A stretch of DNA of 64,000 nt from Streptomyces albireticuli (GCF_021228125.1 NZ_JAJQQS010000022.1:62001-126000), one strand, 5' to 3'; positions 1 to 11,027 are shown, counted from the first letter of the stretch. Numbers and translations are program-made. The notes: generated from the letters alone by a model not told the origin.

Positions 1-1
1 G

Positions 2-2695
<2,694 letters not shown>

Positions 2696-2703
2696 TCCCC
2701 GGC

Positions 2704-2730
2704 CCCGGGCGGGGGTGAATCCCGCCCGGG
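2704..2730 (+). terminator. Hairpin terminator after nrdJ (first of two)
   Basis: Perfect 10-bp stem CCCGGGCGGG / CCCGCCCGGG with a 7-nt loop, starting 8 nt after the nrdJ stop. There is no U-tract, as is common in Streptomyces. Confidence 0.65.
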
Positions 2731-2745
2731 CGTGAGGTGAACGCG

Positions 2746-2778
2746 AGGAGGCGGAGCCGGTTGCCGGCTCCGCCTCCT
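2746..2778. terminator. Strong hairpin, probably bidirectional, between convergent nrdJ and terD-like gene
   Basis: A perfect 14-bp stem (GGAGGCGGAGCCGG / CCGGCTCCGCCTCC, extendable by an A-T pair) closes a TTG loop. It lies between nrdJ on the plus strand and the TerD-family gene on the minus strand, so it can end both transcripts. Confidence 0.8.
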
Positions 2779-2836
2779 TCGGTATGCGCGAGGCTCTTTT
2801 CCGTCCCCTCGTGAGGCGCGCTCGCCGCCCGGCGCG

Positions 2837-3370
2837 TCACACCGTCCGGATGCTGCCCATGCGCGCGGCGAAGGTCGCCGGGTCGGTGACGAAGGCGTGC
2901 GCGCTCGGGTGGAACCGCCAGGCTCCGGAGTCGTCCCGGGTGAACTCCGCGACGGTCGCGGCCGTGCTGGTGGATACGCCGGAGAAGTCGTGGGCCACGA
3001 GCTCGGACCGTCCCTCCAGCACCCGGACGGCCGTGTTCGGCACGGCACCGAAGGGCTTACGGCCGTCCTGCTGCTGGACGGCGACGCCGACGACGACACG
3101 GACGTACGTGGTCGCCAGCCGGTCGAGTTCCAGGGTCATGACTTCGTCGAAGCCGAAGCCCTGACCGGTGCGGCTGTCCCTGTTGAGGGTGATCGTGCCG
3201 TCCGGAGAACGGCTGTCGAAGTGCACCAGGTACGAGGGTGTGCCGTACGGGTCGTGCGCGGGATAGGTCGCGGCGATGATGTCGAGGTCGTGGTCCGGTT
3301 CGCCGGAGGGGCTGGGGTCCCACTTGAGTGCCACCTCGACCTTTCCGAGCCCTTTGTTGAGACCGCTCAC
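2837..3370 (-). CDS. TerD-family (tellurium resistance/calcium-binding stress) protein
   Basis: The 177-aa product has the TerD fold signature: an N-terminal LNKGLGKVEVALKWDPSPSG segment, a central acidic DHDLDIIAA strand where TerD proteins bind calcium, and FGFDEVMTLELDRLA followed by a VRVLEGRSELVAHD strand. TerD proteins are cytoplasmic or membrane-associated stress proteins; the biochemical role is not settled. It stands alone rather than in a ter cluster, and is convergent with nrdJ. The ATG has GGGGGAGG just upstream. Family assignment is firm, function is not. Confidence 0.85.
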   Translation of the reverse strand: MSGLNKGLGKVEVALKWDPSPSGEPDHDLDIIAATYPAHDPYGTPSYLVHFDSRSPDGTITLNRDSRTGQGFGFDEVMTLELDRLATTYVRVVVGVAVQQQDGRKPFGAVPNTAVRVLEGRSELVAHDFSGVSTSTAATVAEFTRDDSGAWRFHPSAHAFVTDPATFAARMGSIRTV

Positions 3371-3447
3371 GGGGCCTCCCCCTTCCTCGGAGCTTCATGC
3401 TCGGCGGCATGATGTCGGCAACTGCCAGGAATGTGGCGTTGGTTGAC

Positions 3448-3900
3448 TCATGGTGCCATGGGCGTCCACATGTCGTCCCTGTGTTCGCGACGGCTCTCCC
3501 CGTCGGGCGCGTCGACCCGGAGGTCGTTGATGCTGGCCTCGCGGCGGCGCATCAGACCGTCGGCGTCGAACTCCCATTGTTCGTTCCCGTAACTGCGCCA
3601 CTGCCGGCCGTCCGCATCCTGCCACTCGTAGCGGAAGCGCACGGAGATGCGGTTGTCGGTCCAGGACCACAGCTCCTTGCGGAGGCGGTAGTTCAGCTCC
3701 TTCTCCCACTTGCGGCGGAGAAAGGCGCGGATCTCCTCACGTCCCACGATGAATTCGTCCCGGTTCCGCCAGACGCAGTCCTCCGTGTACGCGAGGGCGA
3801 CGCGGTCGGGGTCGCGGCTGTTCCAGGCGTCCTCGGCGGCCCGTACCTTCGCGCGGGCGGTCTCCTCGTCGAACGGGGGGAGGAGCGGGCGCTGTGTCAT
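3448..3900 (-). CDS. NTF2-like (SnoaL/DUF1348-type) protein
   Basis: A 150-aa protein of the nuclear transport factor 2-like superfamily. It has a helix with AEDAWNSRDPDRVALAYTED near the N-terminus and repeated W/R/D-rich strands (WSWTDNRISVRFRYEWQD) that build the cone-shaped barrel. The DUF1348 subgroup has no established reaction. The ATG at 3900 was chosen because AGAGAGG sits 7 nt upstream; an upstream extension would cross the operator palindromes. It is divergent from the TetR gene, with both 16-18 bp palindromes in the gap, so it is a likely target of that repressor. Confidence 0.85.
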   Translation of the reverse strand: MTQRPLLPPFDEETARAKVRAAEDAWNSRDPDRVALAYTEDCVWRNRDEFIVGREEIRAFLRRKWEKELNYRLRKELWSWTDNRISVRFRYEWQDADGRQWRSYGNEQWEFDADGLMRRREASINDLRVDAPDGESRREHRDDMWTPMAP

Positions 3901-3937
3901 GGCATGCCTCTCTTGTCGCGGGGTGCTCTCGAAGCGG

Positions 3938-3953
3938 GAGAACGCTCGTTCTC
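3938..3953. promoter_or_regulatory. TetR-type operator, copy 1
   Basis: GAGAACGCTCGTTCTC is an inverted repeat with 7-bp arms and a 2-bp centre. It has the form of operators bound by TetR regulators and lies in the divergent promoter gap beside the tetR gene. Confidence 0.75.
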
Positions 3954-3970
3954 TCGATGTCGAGTATCGT

Positions 3971-3988
3971 AGAGAACGAACGTTCTCT
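3971..3988. promoter_or_regulatory. TetR-type operator, copy 2
   Basis: AGAGAACGAACGTTCTCT is a perfect 18-bp palindrome sharing the GAGAACG-NN-CGTTCTC core with copy 1, 34 bp centre to centre. It ends 18 bp before the TetR start codon, so autoregulation is likely. Confidence 0.8.
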
Positions 3989-4006
3989 CCGCTAGTGGGG
4001 TGTGGC

Positions 4007-4630
4007 ATGGAAGACATCGAGGCCGAGGGCCGTCTGCTCGACGCGGCCGAGGTCCTGTTCTACGGGCACGGGGTCCAGGCGGTCGGCATGGACCGGATCC
4101 GGGCCGCGTCGGGGGTCTCCCTCAAGCGTCTCTACCAGTGCTTCGCGTCGAAGGAGGAGCTGGTCGAGGCATACCTGCGGCGACGGGACCGGCGCTGGCG
4201 GGGTGCCCTGGCCACTCGTGTCGCCGCGGAGCAATCGGCCGCGGACCGGCCGCTCGCGGTGTTCGACTGGCTCGAAGAGTGGTTCGGCGAGCCGGACTTC
4301 AGGGGCTGCGCCTTCCTCAACGCCTTCGGCGAGATGGGGGCGGGCTCGGCGGCGGTGGCCGACGCGGTGCGGGACCACAAGGCCGAGGTGCGCGGCTACC
4401 TCCTCGGTCTCGTCCGCGACGCCGGGGCCGCGGACCCGGAGGCGCTGGCCGACCAGCTGGCCGTCATCGTCGACGGGGCGATCACCACGGCCGCCGTCAC
4501 GGGTGCGCCCGGTGCGGCCGGACGTGCCAGGAGCGCGGCCGCCGTGGTCCTCGCGGCCGCCGGCGTCACGGGCGGGAATACTGAGGGGCGCGAGCGATCG
4601 CGAGGAAAGCGGAATCGTGCGACGGGATGA
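4007..4630 (+). CDS. TetR/AcrR-family transcriptional regulator
   Basis: The 207-aa protein has an N-terminal helix-turn-helix: residues about 8-50 include LLDAAEVLFYGHGVQAVGMDRI, then GVSLKRLYQCFASKEELVEAYL, the usual TetR pattern. The C-terminal ligand domain (DWLEEWFGEPDFRGCAFLNA) resembles the TetR_C group with a Cys-containing FRGCxF motif. ATG 4007 is preferred because it lies just past the operators. The stop overlaps the start of the N-acetyltransferase gene (ATGA), so the two are translationally coupled. It probably represses itself, the acetyltransferase and the divergent NTF2-like gene; the inducer is unknown. Confidence 0.93.
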   Translation: MEDIEAEGRLLDAAEVLFYGHGVQAVGMDRIRAASGVSLKRLYQCFASKEELVEAYLRRRDRRWRGALATRVAAEQSAADRPLAVFDWLEEWFGEPDFRGCAFLNAFGEMGAGSAAVADAVRDHKAEVRGYLLGLVRDAGAADPEALADQLAVIVDGAITTAAVTGAPGAAGRARSAAAVVLAAAGVTGGNTEGRERSRGKRNRATG

Positions 4631-5457
4631 GTGAGTCCATGTGGGGCGGCAAGGAACTGGACCTGGGTGCCTATCTGGCGCGCATCGGTCTGGAAGGACC
4701 GGTCAGGGCTGATCTCGCGACGCTGCGGGCGGTCCACCGCGGCCATGTGGCGGCCTTCCCCTTCGAGAACCTGGAAATCCTGCTGGACCGGCCGGTCCGA
4801 CTGGAGGTCAAGGCACTCCAGGACAAGATGGTGGCGCAGGCCAGGGGCGGTTACTGCTACGAGCAGAACCTCCTGCTCGCGGCGGCCCTGGAGCGCATCG
4901 GATTCTCCTTCACCGGGCTCGGCGCGCGGATCCGTATGGGCGGCGACAAGCTGCGTCCCGTCACGCACATGGCGTTGAAGGTGGCCGCCGACGGTGGCGA
5001 ATGGCTGTGCGACGTCGGCTTCGGCGGCGAGGGGCTGCTGGAGCCGCTGGCCTTCCACGACGGCGTGCCGGTGCGGCAGGGGGGCTGGACGTTTGCCTCG
5101 GGCCCTCGGCCCGACGGTACGCGCGTACTGCGCTCGCTCCACCCGGACGGCTGGTTCGACCTCTACGCCATCGGCCCGGAGGAGCGCTTCCCGGTCGACT
5201 ACGCGGTGATGAACCATTACATCTCCACGCACCCGCACTCGCCTTTCGTCTCCCGTGTCGTGGTGCAGCAGACCACCGCCGAGGCGCGGTGGAACCTGGT
5301 GGGCTCGGTGTTCTCCACCGCACGCGCTGATGGTTCGCAGGAGCAACGGGAGATCCCGGCGGATGAGTTGGTGGAACTGCTGGCGAGGGAGTTCCGTATC
5401 GAGCTCAGTGAGGCGGACTCCGAGAGGCTTCTGGGGGCGTACTCCTCCGGTACGTGA
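4627..5457 (+). CDS. nat: Arylamine N-acetyltransferase
   Basis: The 276-aa enzyme transfers acetyl from acetyl-CoA to arylamines, hydrazines or amide-forming substrates through a cysteine acyl intermediate. The catalytic triad is visible: Cys77 in RGGYCYEQN, His114 in THMALKV and Asp129 in LCDVGFGG, with the conserved PFENLE near residue 46. Length is normal for bacterial NATs. Its ATG overlaps the TetR stop by 4 nt. Related actinomycete NATs detoxify aromatic amines or close amide bonds in ansamycin pathways; no polyketide genes are nearby, so detoxification is the better guess. Confidence 0.95.
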   Translation: MSESMWGGKELDLGAYLARIGLEGPVRADLATLRAVHRGHVAAFPFENLEILLDRPVRLEVKALQDKMVAQARGGYCYEQNLLLAAALERIGFSFTGLGARIRMGGDKLRPVTHMALKVAADGGEWLCDVGFGGEGLLEPLAFHDGVPVRQGGWTFASGPRPDGTRVLRSLHPDGWFDLYAIGPEERFPVDYAVMNHYISTHPHSPFVSRVVVQQTTAEARWNLVGSVFSTARADGSQEQREIPADELVELLAREFRIELSEADSERLLGAYSSGT

Positions 5458-5490
5458 TGTGCGCCCCCTCCGGCGCCGTACGATGGCGCG

Positions 5491-6096
5491 GTGCTGGTCA
5501 AGTGGATTCGCTGCACCGTGACGGACCGCCGTGGTTTCGAGCGGGGGCAGCGGAAATGGGCGGGGTTGCTCGGCGAGCCCGGGTTCCGGGGCCAGGGGGG
5601 AGGCTGGAGCCGAAGTCGTCCGCATGTGGCGCACCTCTTCGGCTTCTGGGAGAGCCGGGCGTTCTACGACTCCTTTATGGCGCGCTCGCACGACAGGCTG
5701 GCGGCCGCGCAGTCGGGTACGTACAGGGACATCCAAGTGCGGCTCTTCGAGCACCGCTTCGATGTGAAGGTGGGTTTCCGCCCCCAGTTCTCGGACGCGG
5801 ACGTGGTGCGCGTCGCCCACTGCCGGGTCCGGGAGGACCGGGTGGAGCACTTCACGCTCATGCAGGAAAAGGTCTGGAATCCGGCGATGGCCGGATCCCC
5901 GGGCATGCTGCGCGGTCTGTTCGGCCAGGCGCCGGGCCCGGAGTTCCTGGTGCTTTCCATGTGGAACTCCGAGGCCGAGCACGGCAAATACCGGACCGAG
6001 CGAGTGGAGCGGCTGGCCCTGCGGGCCCAGACCGAGACGGATGTGGCGGCCATCGGGGGCGACATCGTGTCGATAGAGCCCTCTTGGACGGTATGA
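5491..6096 (+). CDS. YdbC-family (DUF4937) protein
   Basis: A 201-aa soluble protein of two dimeric alpha-beta barrel-like halves. The first (MLVKWIRCTVTDRRGFERGQ, then HVAHLFGFWESRAFYDSFM) and second (VVRVAHCRVREDRVEHFTLMQEKVWNPAM) match the YdbC/DUF4937 pattern. The reaction is unknown. The GTG start lies 33 nt after the acetyltransferase stop, so it is probably co-transcribed with tetR-nat. Confidence 0.8.
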   Translation: MLVKWIRCTVTDRRGFERGQRKWAGLLGEPGFRGQGGGWSRSRPHVAHLFGFWESRAFYDSFMARSHDRLAAAQSGTYRDIQVRLFEHRFDVKVGFRPQFSDADVVRVAHCRVREDRVEHFTLMQEKVWNPAMAGSPGMLRGLFGQAPGPEFLVLSMWNSEAEHGKYRTERVERLALRAQTETDVAAIGGDIVSIEPSWTV

Positions 6097-6168
6097 CCGC
6101 CGACCGCTCTTGACGGACTGTTTCCGGCGACTTCCGGTGGCCGTCGGCGACGGGAATCCGCGGCCGGT

Positions 6169-6640
6169 TCAGACGGGTGACGTGTAGACACCGGCGCGGG
6201 CGGCGTCCGCCGCTTGACCGGCCGCGGCCGCGTCGAGGGGTTCGCGGGTGATGAAACGCCGCGGCGATGAAGGCGGCGGGGGCCGCCGCGCCCGTGGGGT
6301 CGCCGAACGTGTCGACGATCTCCTGGGCCAGGGCGTGCAGGTCGCCCTGGAGGCTGCCGGTGTCGGGCGGCGTCCAGCTGTCCTCGCCGGCGAGGACGAG
6401 CGCGTCCGCCACCAGGCCCTCGACCCCTCCCCAACGCCGGTAGAGGGTCGTCTTGTGGACGCCGGAGTGGTCGGCGACGTCTCGACCGTGAGCCCTGGAT
6501 AGCCGTGCTCGACCAGCCCCGCGAGGACGGCGTCGCGGACGGCCGCGCGGGTGCGGGCGGTGCGACCGCCGGGGCGGACGGTGCCGGGCGCCTGGGTGGA
6601 GGGGGCGCCGGGGCCGGACGGGTTCGGGGGTGGACGGGGT
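6169..6640 (-). pseudogene. TetR-family regulator, frameshifted and without start codon
   Basis: Three consecutive pieces of one TetR protein read in different frames. The N-terminal helix (TARTRAAVRDAVLAGLVEHG) ends about 6485. After a one-base shift, VADHSGVHKTTLYRRWGGVE and the following ligand-domain helices run to about 6256. A second shift at the AAA of 6254-6256 leads to the natural C-terminus ITREPLDAAAAGQAAD and a TGA at 6169-6171. No ATG or GTG occurs in frame upstream of the N-terminal piece before the sequence turns into the neighbouring ABC-F remnant, so the start has probably been deleted. The upper boundary is approximate. Sequencing error could explain single indels but not the missing start. 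Confidence 0.8.
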
Positions 6641-6649
6641 TCCGGGGCG

Positions 6650-7911
6650 GGCTCGGGGAGGCAAATGCAACTCCGAGCCCCGCGGCGGCTACGAGGCCGA
6701 TGCCCGCGTCGACAAGGCCCTCCATGCCCTGGGCCTCGCCCACATCGGGCGCGAGCGACCGCTCGGCAGCCTGTCCGGCGGCGAACAGGCCCGGCTCGGG
6801 CTGGCCTGCCTCGTCGCGGCGGCCCCCGAGGTCATGCTCCTGGACGAGCCGACCAACCACCTGGACGGCGACGCCCTCGCCTGGCTCGAGGACACCCTGC
6901 GCGGCCATCCCGGCACCGTCGTCGCGATCTCCCACGACCGGGTCTTCCTGGAACGCGTGGCGACCGCGGTGGTCGAGGTCGACGCCGACCGCAGGTCCCT
7001 CGTCCGCTACGGCGACGGCTACGCCGGATTCGTCGCGGAGCGCGCGGCGGCCCGCCGCCGCTGGGAGCAGGAGTACGCGGAGTGGACGGCCGAAACGGCG
7101 GCCCTCACCGAGACCGCCGCCACGACCGCCCAGCGGGTCGCTCCGGGCCGGGCCATGAAGGACGGCGACAAGATGGCGTACGACCGGGACCGCGGCCGGG
7201 TGCAGTCCTCGGTCTCCAGCCGGGTGCGGCAACGCCCGGGAGCGGCTGCGCAGGCTCCAGGAGCAGCCGGTGCCGTGCCCGCCGGACCCGCTGAGGTTCA
7301 CCGCGCGACCCTCGGCGGGAGCCACGGAGGGGACGCTCGTCGAGCTCGACGGAGTCCGGGTCGGGGAGCGGCTCACGGTGGACTCCCTGCGGATCGGCGC
7401 GGGCGAGCGCCTTCTGGTCCACGGCGCCAACGGCGCCGGCGAATCCATCCTCATGCGCCTGCTGGCCGGGGTGGCCGCGCCCGACACCGGCACCGTCCGC
7501 AGGCGGGCAAGCATCGGATACCTGGCCCAGGAGATACCGGCGGACCGCCCCTCCGAGCGGCTGCTCGCCGCCTTCGGGCGCGGGCTGCCGGGAGACGGCG
7601 AGGAGCACCGGGCGCTCCTGCTCTCGTACGGCCTGTTCCGCGAGCGCGACCTCCATGTGCCCGTCGGCGCGCTCTCCGCCGGGCAGCGCCGCCGCCTGGG
7701 GCTGGCCCGCCTCCTCGCGCGCCCCGCCGATCTGCTGCTCCTCGACGAGCCGGCCAACCACCTCGTCCTCGGCCTGGTGGAGCAGCTGGAAGAGGCGCTG
7801 GAAGAGTGGACCGGGGCCCTGGTGGTGGTCTCCCACGACCGGAGGCTGCGCAGCCGTTTCACCGGCCGCCACTACGAGATACGGGCCGGCCGTACACCGG
7901 TCCTGGCGTGA
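6650..7911 (+). pseudogene. ABC-F ATPase (antibiotic-resistance/ribosome-protection type), truncated and frameshifted
   Basis: Remnant of a duplicated-ATPase ABC-F protein. The first domain lacks its N-terminal third, including Walker A, and begins near RGGYEADARVDKALHALG. Its LSGGEQARLGLA signature and MLLDEPTNHLD Walker B follow. An extra C at 7230 shifts the frame (expected RVRNARERLRRLQEQ); the second ATPase continues to 7911. In the second Walker A the essential lysine is Glu (GANGAGES), and the Walker B region reads DEPANHLV instead of DEPTNHLD. Intact relatives release macrolides, lincosamides or similar drugs from ribosomes, or act in translation. Together the lesions indicate a non-functional gene. 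Confidence 0.85.
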
Positions 7912-7950
7912 GGCGAGGCGGAGAGCCGACGCTCGATCTAGGGTGGCGGC

Positions 7951-8610
7951 ATGTCACGGCCCCGACGCATCGTCCTCATCCGGCATGGAGAGTCCGTGGG
8001 CAACGTGGACGACACCGTCTACGAACGGGAACCCGATCACGCCCTGAGCCTCACCGAGACGGGCCGCAAGCAGGCCCAGGAAGCCGGCGTCCAGCTGCGA
8101 GACCTCTTCGGCGACGAACAGGTCTCCGCCTATGTCTCCCCCTACCGCCGCACGCACCAGACATTCCACGCCCTGGGACTCGACCCGAGCCGGGTCAGGG
8201 TCCGGGAGGAACCCCGCCTGCGCGAGCAGGACTGGGGCAACTGGCAGGATCCCGCCGAGGTGCGCAAGCAGAAGGCATACCGGGACGCCTACGGCCACTT
8301 CTTCTACCGCTTCGCCCAGGGAGAGTCCGGCGCCGACGTCTACGACCGGGTCGGGGCCTTCCTGGAGAGCCTGTGGCGCAGCTTCGACGACCCCGGCCAC
8401 CCGCCGAACGTCCTGCTGGTCACCCACGGCCTGACCATGCGGCTCTTCTGCATGCGCTGGCTGCACTGGACCGTCGCGGAGTTCGAATGCCTCTCGAACC
8501 CCGGGAACGGCGAGACACGCGCCCTGGTCCTCGGCACCGACGGCCGGTACCACCTGGACCGGCCGTTCGAGCGCTGGTGCACCCCTGAACCGTACGGCTT
8601 CACCGGTTAG
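7951..8610 (+). CDS. Histidine phosphatase superfamily protein (phosphoglycerate mutase-like)
   Basis: The 219-aa protein begins with the phosphohistidine motif LIRHGESVGN. The second catalytic core is visible in YVSPYRRTHQTFHAL and in LLVTHGLTMRLFCMRW, which supplies the second histidine. RLREQDWGNWQD resembles the acidic loop of broad-specificity phosphatases. The substrate cannot be inferred; several actinobacterial members act on sugar phosphates or nucleotides. It follows the decayed ABC-F gene by 39 nt and precedes the ADP-ribosylglycohydrolase by 11 nt, so the latter two may form an operon. Confidence 0.92.
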   Translation: MSRPRRIVLIRHGESVGNVDDTVYEREPDHALSLTETGRKQAQEAGVQLRDLFGDEQVSAYVSPYRRTHQTFHALGLDPSRVRVREEPRLREQDWGNWQDPAEVRKQKAYRDAYGHFFYRFAQGESGADVYDRVGAFLESLWRSFDDPGHPPNVLLVTHGLTMRLFCMRWLHWTVAEFECLSNPGNGETRALVLGTDGRYHLDRPFERWCTPEPYGFTG

Positions 8611-8621
8611 AGTTCGCTGCG

Positions 8622-9515
8622 ATGACCGCTGACCGATTCCATCGAGCCCTGGCGAGCCTACGCGGGCTGGCCCTGGGCGACGCCCTCGGGTCCCAGTTCT
8701 TCGTCCCCGTCAACTACCCCTCCCTCAAGCGCCGTGAGCTGCCGCCCGCCCTCTGGCAGTGGACCGACGACACCGAGATGGCCTGCTCCGTGCTGGCCGT
8801 CCTCGTCGAGCACGGCCGTATCGACCAGGACGCCCTCGCGCGCTCCTTCGCCGATCACCACGACTTCGACCGCGGATACGGGCCGGCGGTCAACCGGATG
8901 CTGCGCCTGGTCCGGGAGGGCGGCGACTGGCGCGAGCTGGCCGCGGCCCTCTTCAACGGCCAGGGATCCTGGGGCAACGGCGCGGCCATGCGCATCGCTC
9001 CCCTCGGTGCCTGGTACGCCGACGACCCGGAGCAGGCGACGCACCAGGCCGAGATCTCGGCCTACACCACCCATCAGCACCGGGAGGCGGTGGCCGGGGC
9101 GATGGCCGTGGCCGCGGCGTCGGCCATCGCGGCCGACCCGGGCGGCTCCACCGGCCCCGAGGCGCTGCTGGACGGGGTGATCGCGCTCGTGCCGCGCAGC
9201 GCCGTGCAGGCCGGTCTGCGGCGGGCGCGGGACATGCTCGACTACGCCGACGCCAACACCGTCGCCGCCGTCCTCGGCTGCGGTCGCCGTACGAGCGCGC
9301 ACGACACCGTGCCGTTCGCGCTGTGGGCGGCGGCCCGCAACCTCGGCTCCTACGAGACCGCGTTCTGGACGACGGCGCAGGCGGGCGGTGACGTGGACAC
9401 CACGTCGGCCATCGCCGGCGGCGTGGTCGCCGCGGCGGAACGAGGGGCTCCGCCCGCGGCCTGGCTGGAGCGCACCGAGCCCCTGCCGGCCTGGCTGCCC
9501 ACCCTCGCGGACTGA
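8622..9515 (+). CDS. ADP-ribosylglycohydrolase family protein
   Basis: The 297-aa protein carries the family's binuclear metal-site signatures: LALGDALGSQFF near the N-terminus, QWTDDTEMA (Thr-Asp-Asp) at about residue 46, and QAGGDVDTTSAIAGGVVAA near the C-terminus. Such proteins remove ADP-ribose from modified proteins (DraG/ARH type) or act on ADP-ribose derivatives. The substrate is not evident, and there is no ADP-ribosyltransferase nearby. Length is typical. Confidence 0.92.
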   Translation: MTADRFHRALASLRGLALGDALGSQFFVPVNYPSLKRRELPPALWQWTDDTEMACSVLAVLVEHGRIDQDALARSFADHHDFDRGYGPAVNRMLRLVREGGDWRELAAALFNGQGSWGNGAAMRIAPLGAWYADDPEQATHQAEISAYTTHQHREAVAGAMAVAAASAIAADPGGSTGPEALLDGVIALVPRSAVQAGLRRARDMLDYADANTVAAVLGCGRRTSAHDTVPFALWAAARNLGSYETAFWTTAQAGGDVDTTSAIAGGVVAAAERGAPPAAWLERTEPLPAWLPTLAD

Positions 9516-9581
9516 CCCGGGGAAAAGGGGAGGGGGCGGGGCTACTCGGGTCGGCGACGGGGGCGTACGCTTGCTGGCGCC

Positions 9582-10283
9582 ATGCCGTACGAACCGCCTA
9601 CCCACAGTGTCGAGCGCTCCCTGCGCGCCACGACCGGAGCCAAGATCGTCGCCGGAGTCGACGAGGTCGGCCGAGGGGCCTGGGCCGGGCCGGTCACCGT
9701 GTGCGCGGCTGTCACCGGCCTGCGCCGCCCCCCGGAGGGGCTGACCGACTCCAAGCTCCTGACCCCGAAGCGGCGGACCGCGCTCGCCGACGTGCTGGAG
9801 GGCTGGGTCACGGCCCACGCCCTCGGCCACTCCTCCCCACAGGAGATCGACGAGCTGGGTATGACGGCGGCGCTGCGGCTGGCCGCGACACGAGCGCTGG
9901 AGGCACTGCCCGTACGGCCCGACGCCGTGATCCTCGACGGTAAGCACGATTACCTCGGGGATCCGTGGAAGGTCCGTACGGTCATCAAGGGCGACCAGTC
10001 CTGCGTGGTGGTCGCCGCCGCCTCCGTGATCGCCAAGGTGCGGCGCGACGCCATGATGGCCGAACTGGGCATGGAGTTCGCCGAATTCGGCTTCTGCGAC
10101 AACGCCGGATATCCCTCGCCGGTGCACCGCACGGCCCTGGAGGCGCTGGGCCCCACCCCGCACCACCGACTGTCCTGGTCCTATCTGGACGCGCTGCCCA
10201 GGTGGCAGCACCTCAAGCGGGCCCGTAGCGCCCCCGAAGCACTCGCTCTGGAGGCCGGTGGCCAGCTCGGCTTTGACTTCTGA
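9582..10283 (+). CDS. rnhB: Ribonuclease HII
   Basis: Endonuclease that cuts RNA in RNA-DNA hybrids and removes single ribonucleotides misincorporated in DNA. The GVDEVGRGAWAGPV motif supplies catalytic Asp27 and Glu28, LDGKHDY the third acidic residue, and VAAASVIAKVRRD the conserved helix. The 233-aa length is normal. The ATG lies just after a short GC-rich gap. Its place among replication and repair genes is conserved in Streptomyces. Confidence 0.97.
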   Translation: MPYEPPTHSVERSLRATTGAKIVAGVDEVGRGAWAGPVTVCAAVTGLRRPPEGLTDSKLLTPKRRTALADVLEGWVTAHALGHSSPQEIDELGMTAALRLAATRALEALPVRPDAVILDGKHDYLGDPWKVRTVIKGDQSCVVVAAASVIAKVRRDAMMAELGMEFAEFGFCDNAGYPSPVHRTALEALGPTPHHRLSWSYLDALPRWQHLKRARSAPEALALEAGGQLGFDF

Positions 10284-10325
10284 GTGGCCCGAACCGCCAC
10301 CCGCCGATGCGACCCGCACCGGTGT

Positions 10326-10339
10326 TTGATAAATATCAA
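10326..10339. promoter_or_regulatory. AT-rich palindrome next to the following start codon
   Basis: TTGATAAATATCAA is a perfect 14-bp inverted repeat ending 3 nt before the ATG at 10343. It stands out in a GC-rich genome and occupies the position where a ribosome-binding site would be. It could be an operator, or contain a -10 element of a leaderless promoter. Confidence 0.45.
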
Positions 10340-10342
10340 CTC

Positions 10343-10942
10343 ATGCCTCTCATCCCCGAGGAGCCTCAGATTCACGAGAGTGTCCCGGGTCCCCGCGCCG
10401 TTCCGAACCCCGGCCGCAGCGCGCAGACCCCCCGTCCCGTTCCTGGCCCCGGCCCCCGACCGGTCCCGACGCGGCCCGTCGGCGCCGGATCCGACCGTGG
10501 CCCGATCCCGTCGCCGCGCGCTCCGCGCGCCACGGCGACGGCCCCGGCCACCCCGGCTCCCGCCGCCGGACCTCAGGTCCAGCTGATCCCCGCGCCCGCG
10601 CAGGGTGCGCTGGACGCCGCCGACGAGGCCGTCGACCTGCTGCTCGACACCGGCCGTGAGCCCGGCGAGATCCTGGTGCTCACCACCGGCGACCCGCACC
10701 CGTGGGCCGCGCACGAGCTGTCGTTCGGCGAGGCGTCCTACTGGGCGCAGCACGACGCCGGCGACGACGTCTTCTACGCGGCGGCCGACGCCACGCGCGT
10801 GAAGCCCCGTCCCGTCGTGATCCTCGCCGTCAACGGCGGTGGCGACGAAGCGGTGACCGCCGCGGTGTCCCGCGCCGGTGCGCTGCTGGTCGTCTGCGGC
10901 GACCCGCAGCGGGTCAACGCCCTTCTTCCGGCGGGCGTCTGA
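10343..10942 (+). CDS. Conserved hypothetical protein with Pro-rich N-terminus
   Basis: A 199-aa protein I do not recognise by function. Residues about 10-85 are Pro/Arg/Ala-rich and probably disordered. Residues about 90-199 form a compact alpha/beta-looking domain (AVDLLLDTGREPGEILVLTT, PHPWAAHELSFGEASYW, VVILAVNGGGDEAVTAAVSR, ALLVVCGDPQRVNALL) that resembles the C-terminal half of UvrD-like helicases without any helicase motif; that similarity is a guess. There is no clear ribosome-binding site before the ATG, only the AT-rich palindrome. It follows rnhB by 59 nt and ends before a strong hairpin. Confidence 0.7.
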   Translation: MPLIPEEPQIHESVPGPRAVPNPGRSAQTPRPVPGPGPRPVPTRPVGAGSDRGPIPSPRAPRATATAPATPAPAAGPQVQLIPAPAQGALDAADEAVDLLLDTGREPGEILVLTTGDPHPWAAHELSFGEASYWAQHDAGDDVFYAAADATRVKPRPVVILAVNGGGDEAVTAAVSRAGALLVVCGDPQRVNALLPAGV

Positions 10943-10956
10943 GCCCGAGCCCGTCC

Positions 10957-10992
10957 GGCGGCCGTCCACCCCTCGCGGGGAGGGCGGCCGCC
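10957..10992. terminator. Bidirectional hairpin terminator
   Basis: A long stem (11 pairs including one G-U, an A-A mismatch, then 4 more pairs) closes a TCGC loop between two convergent genes. It starts 15 nt after the plus-strand stop and ends 36 nt before the minus-strand stop. Confidence 0.75.
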
Positions 10993-11027
10993 GTTCGCGT
11001 GTCCGGAGGCAGCCGGGACGCGGGACG

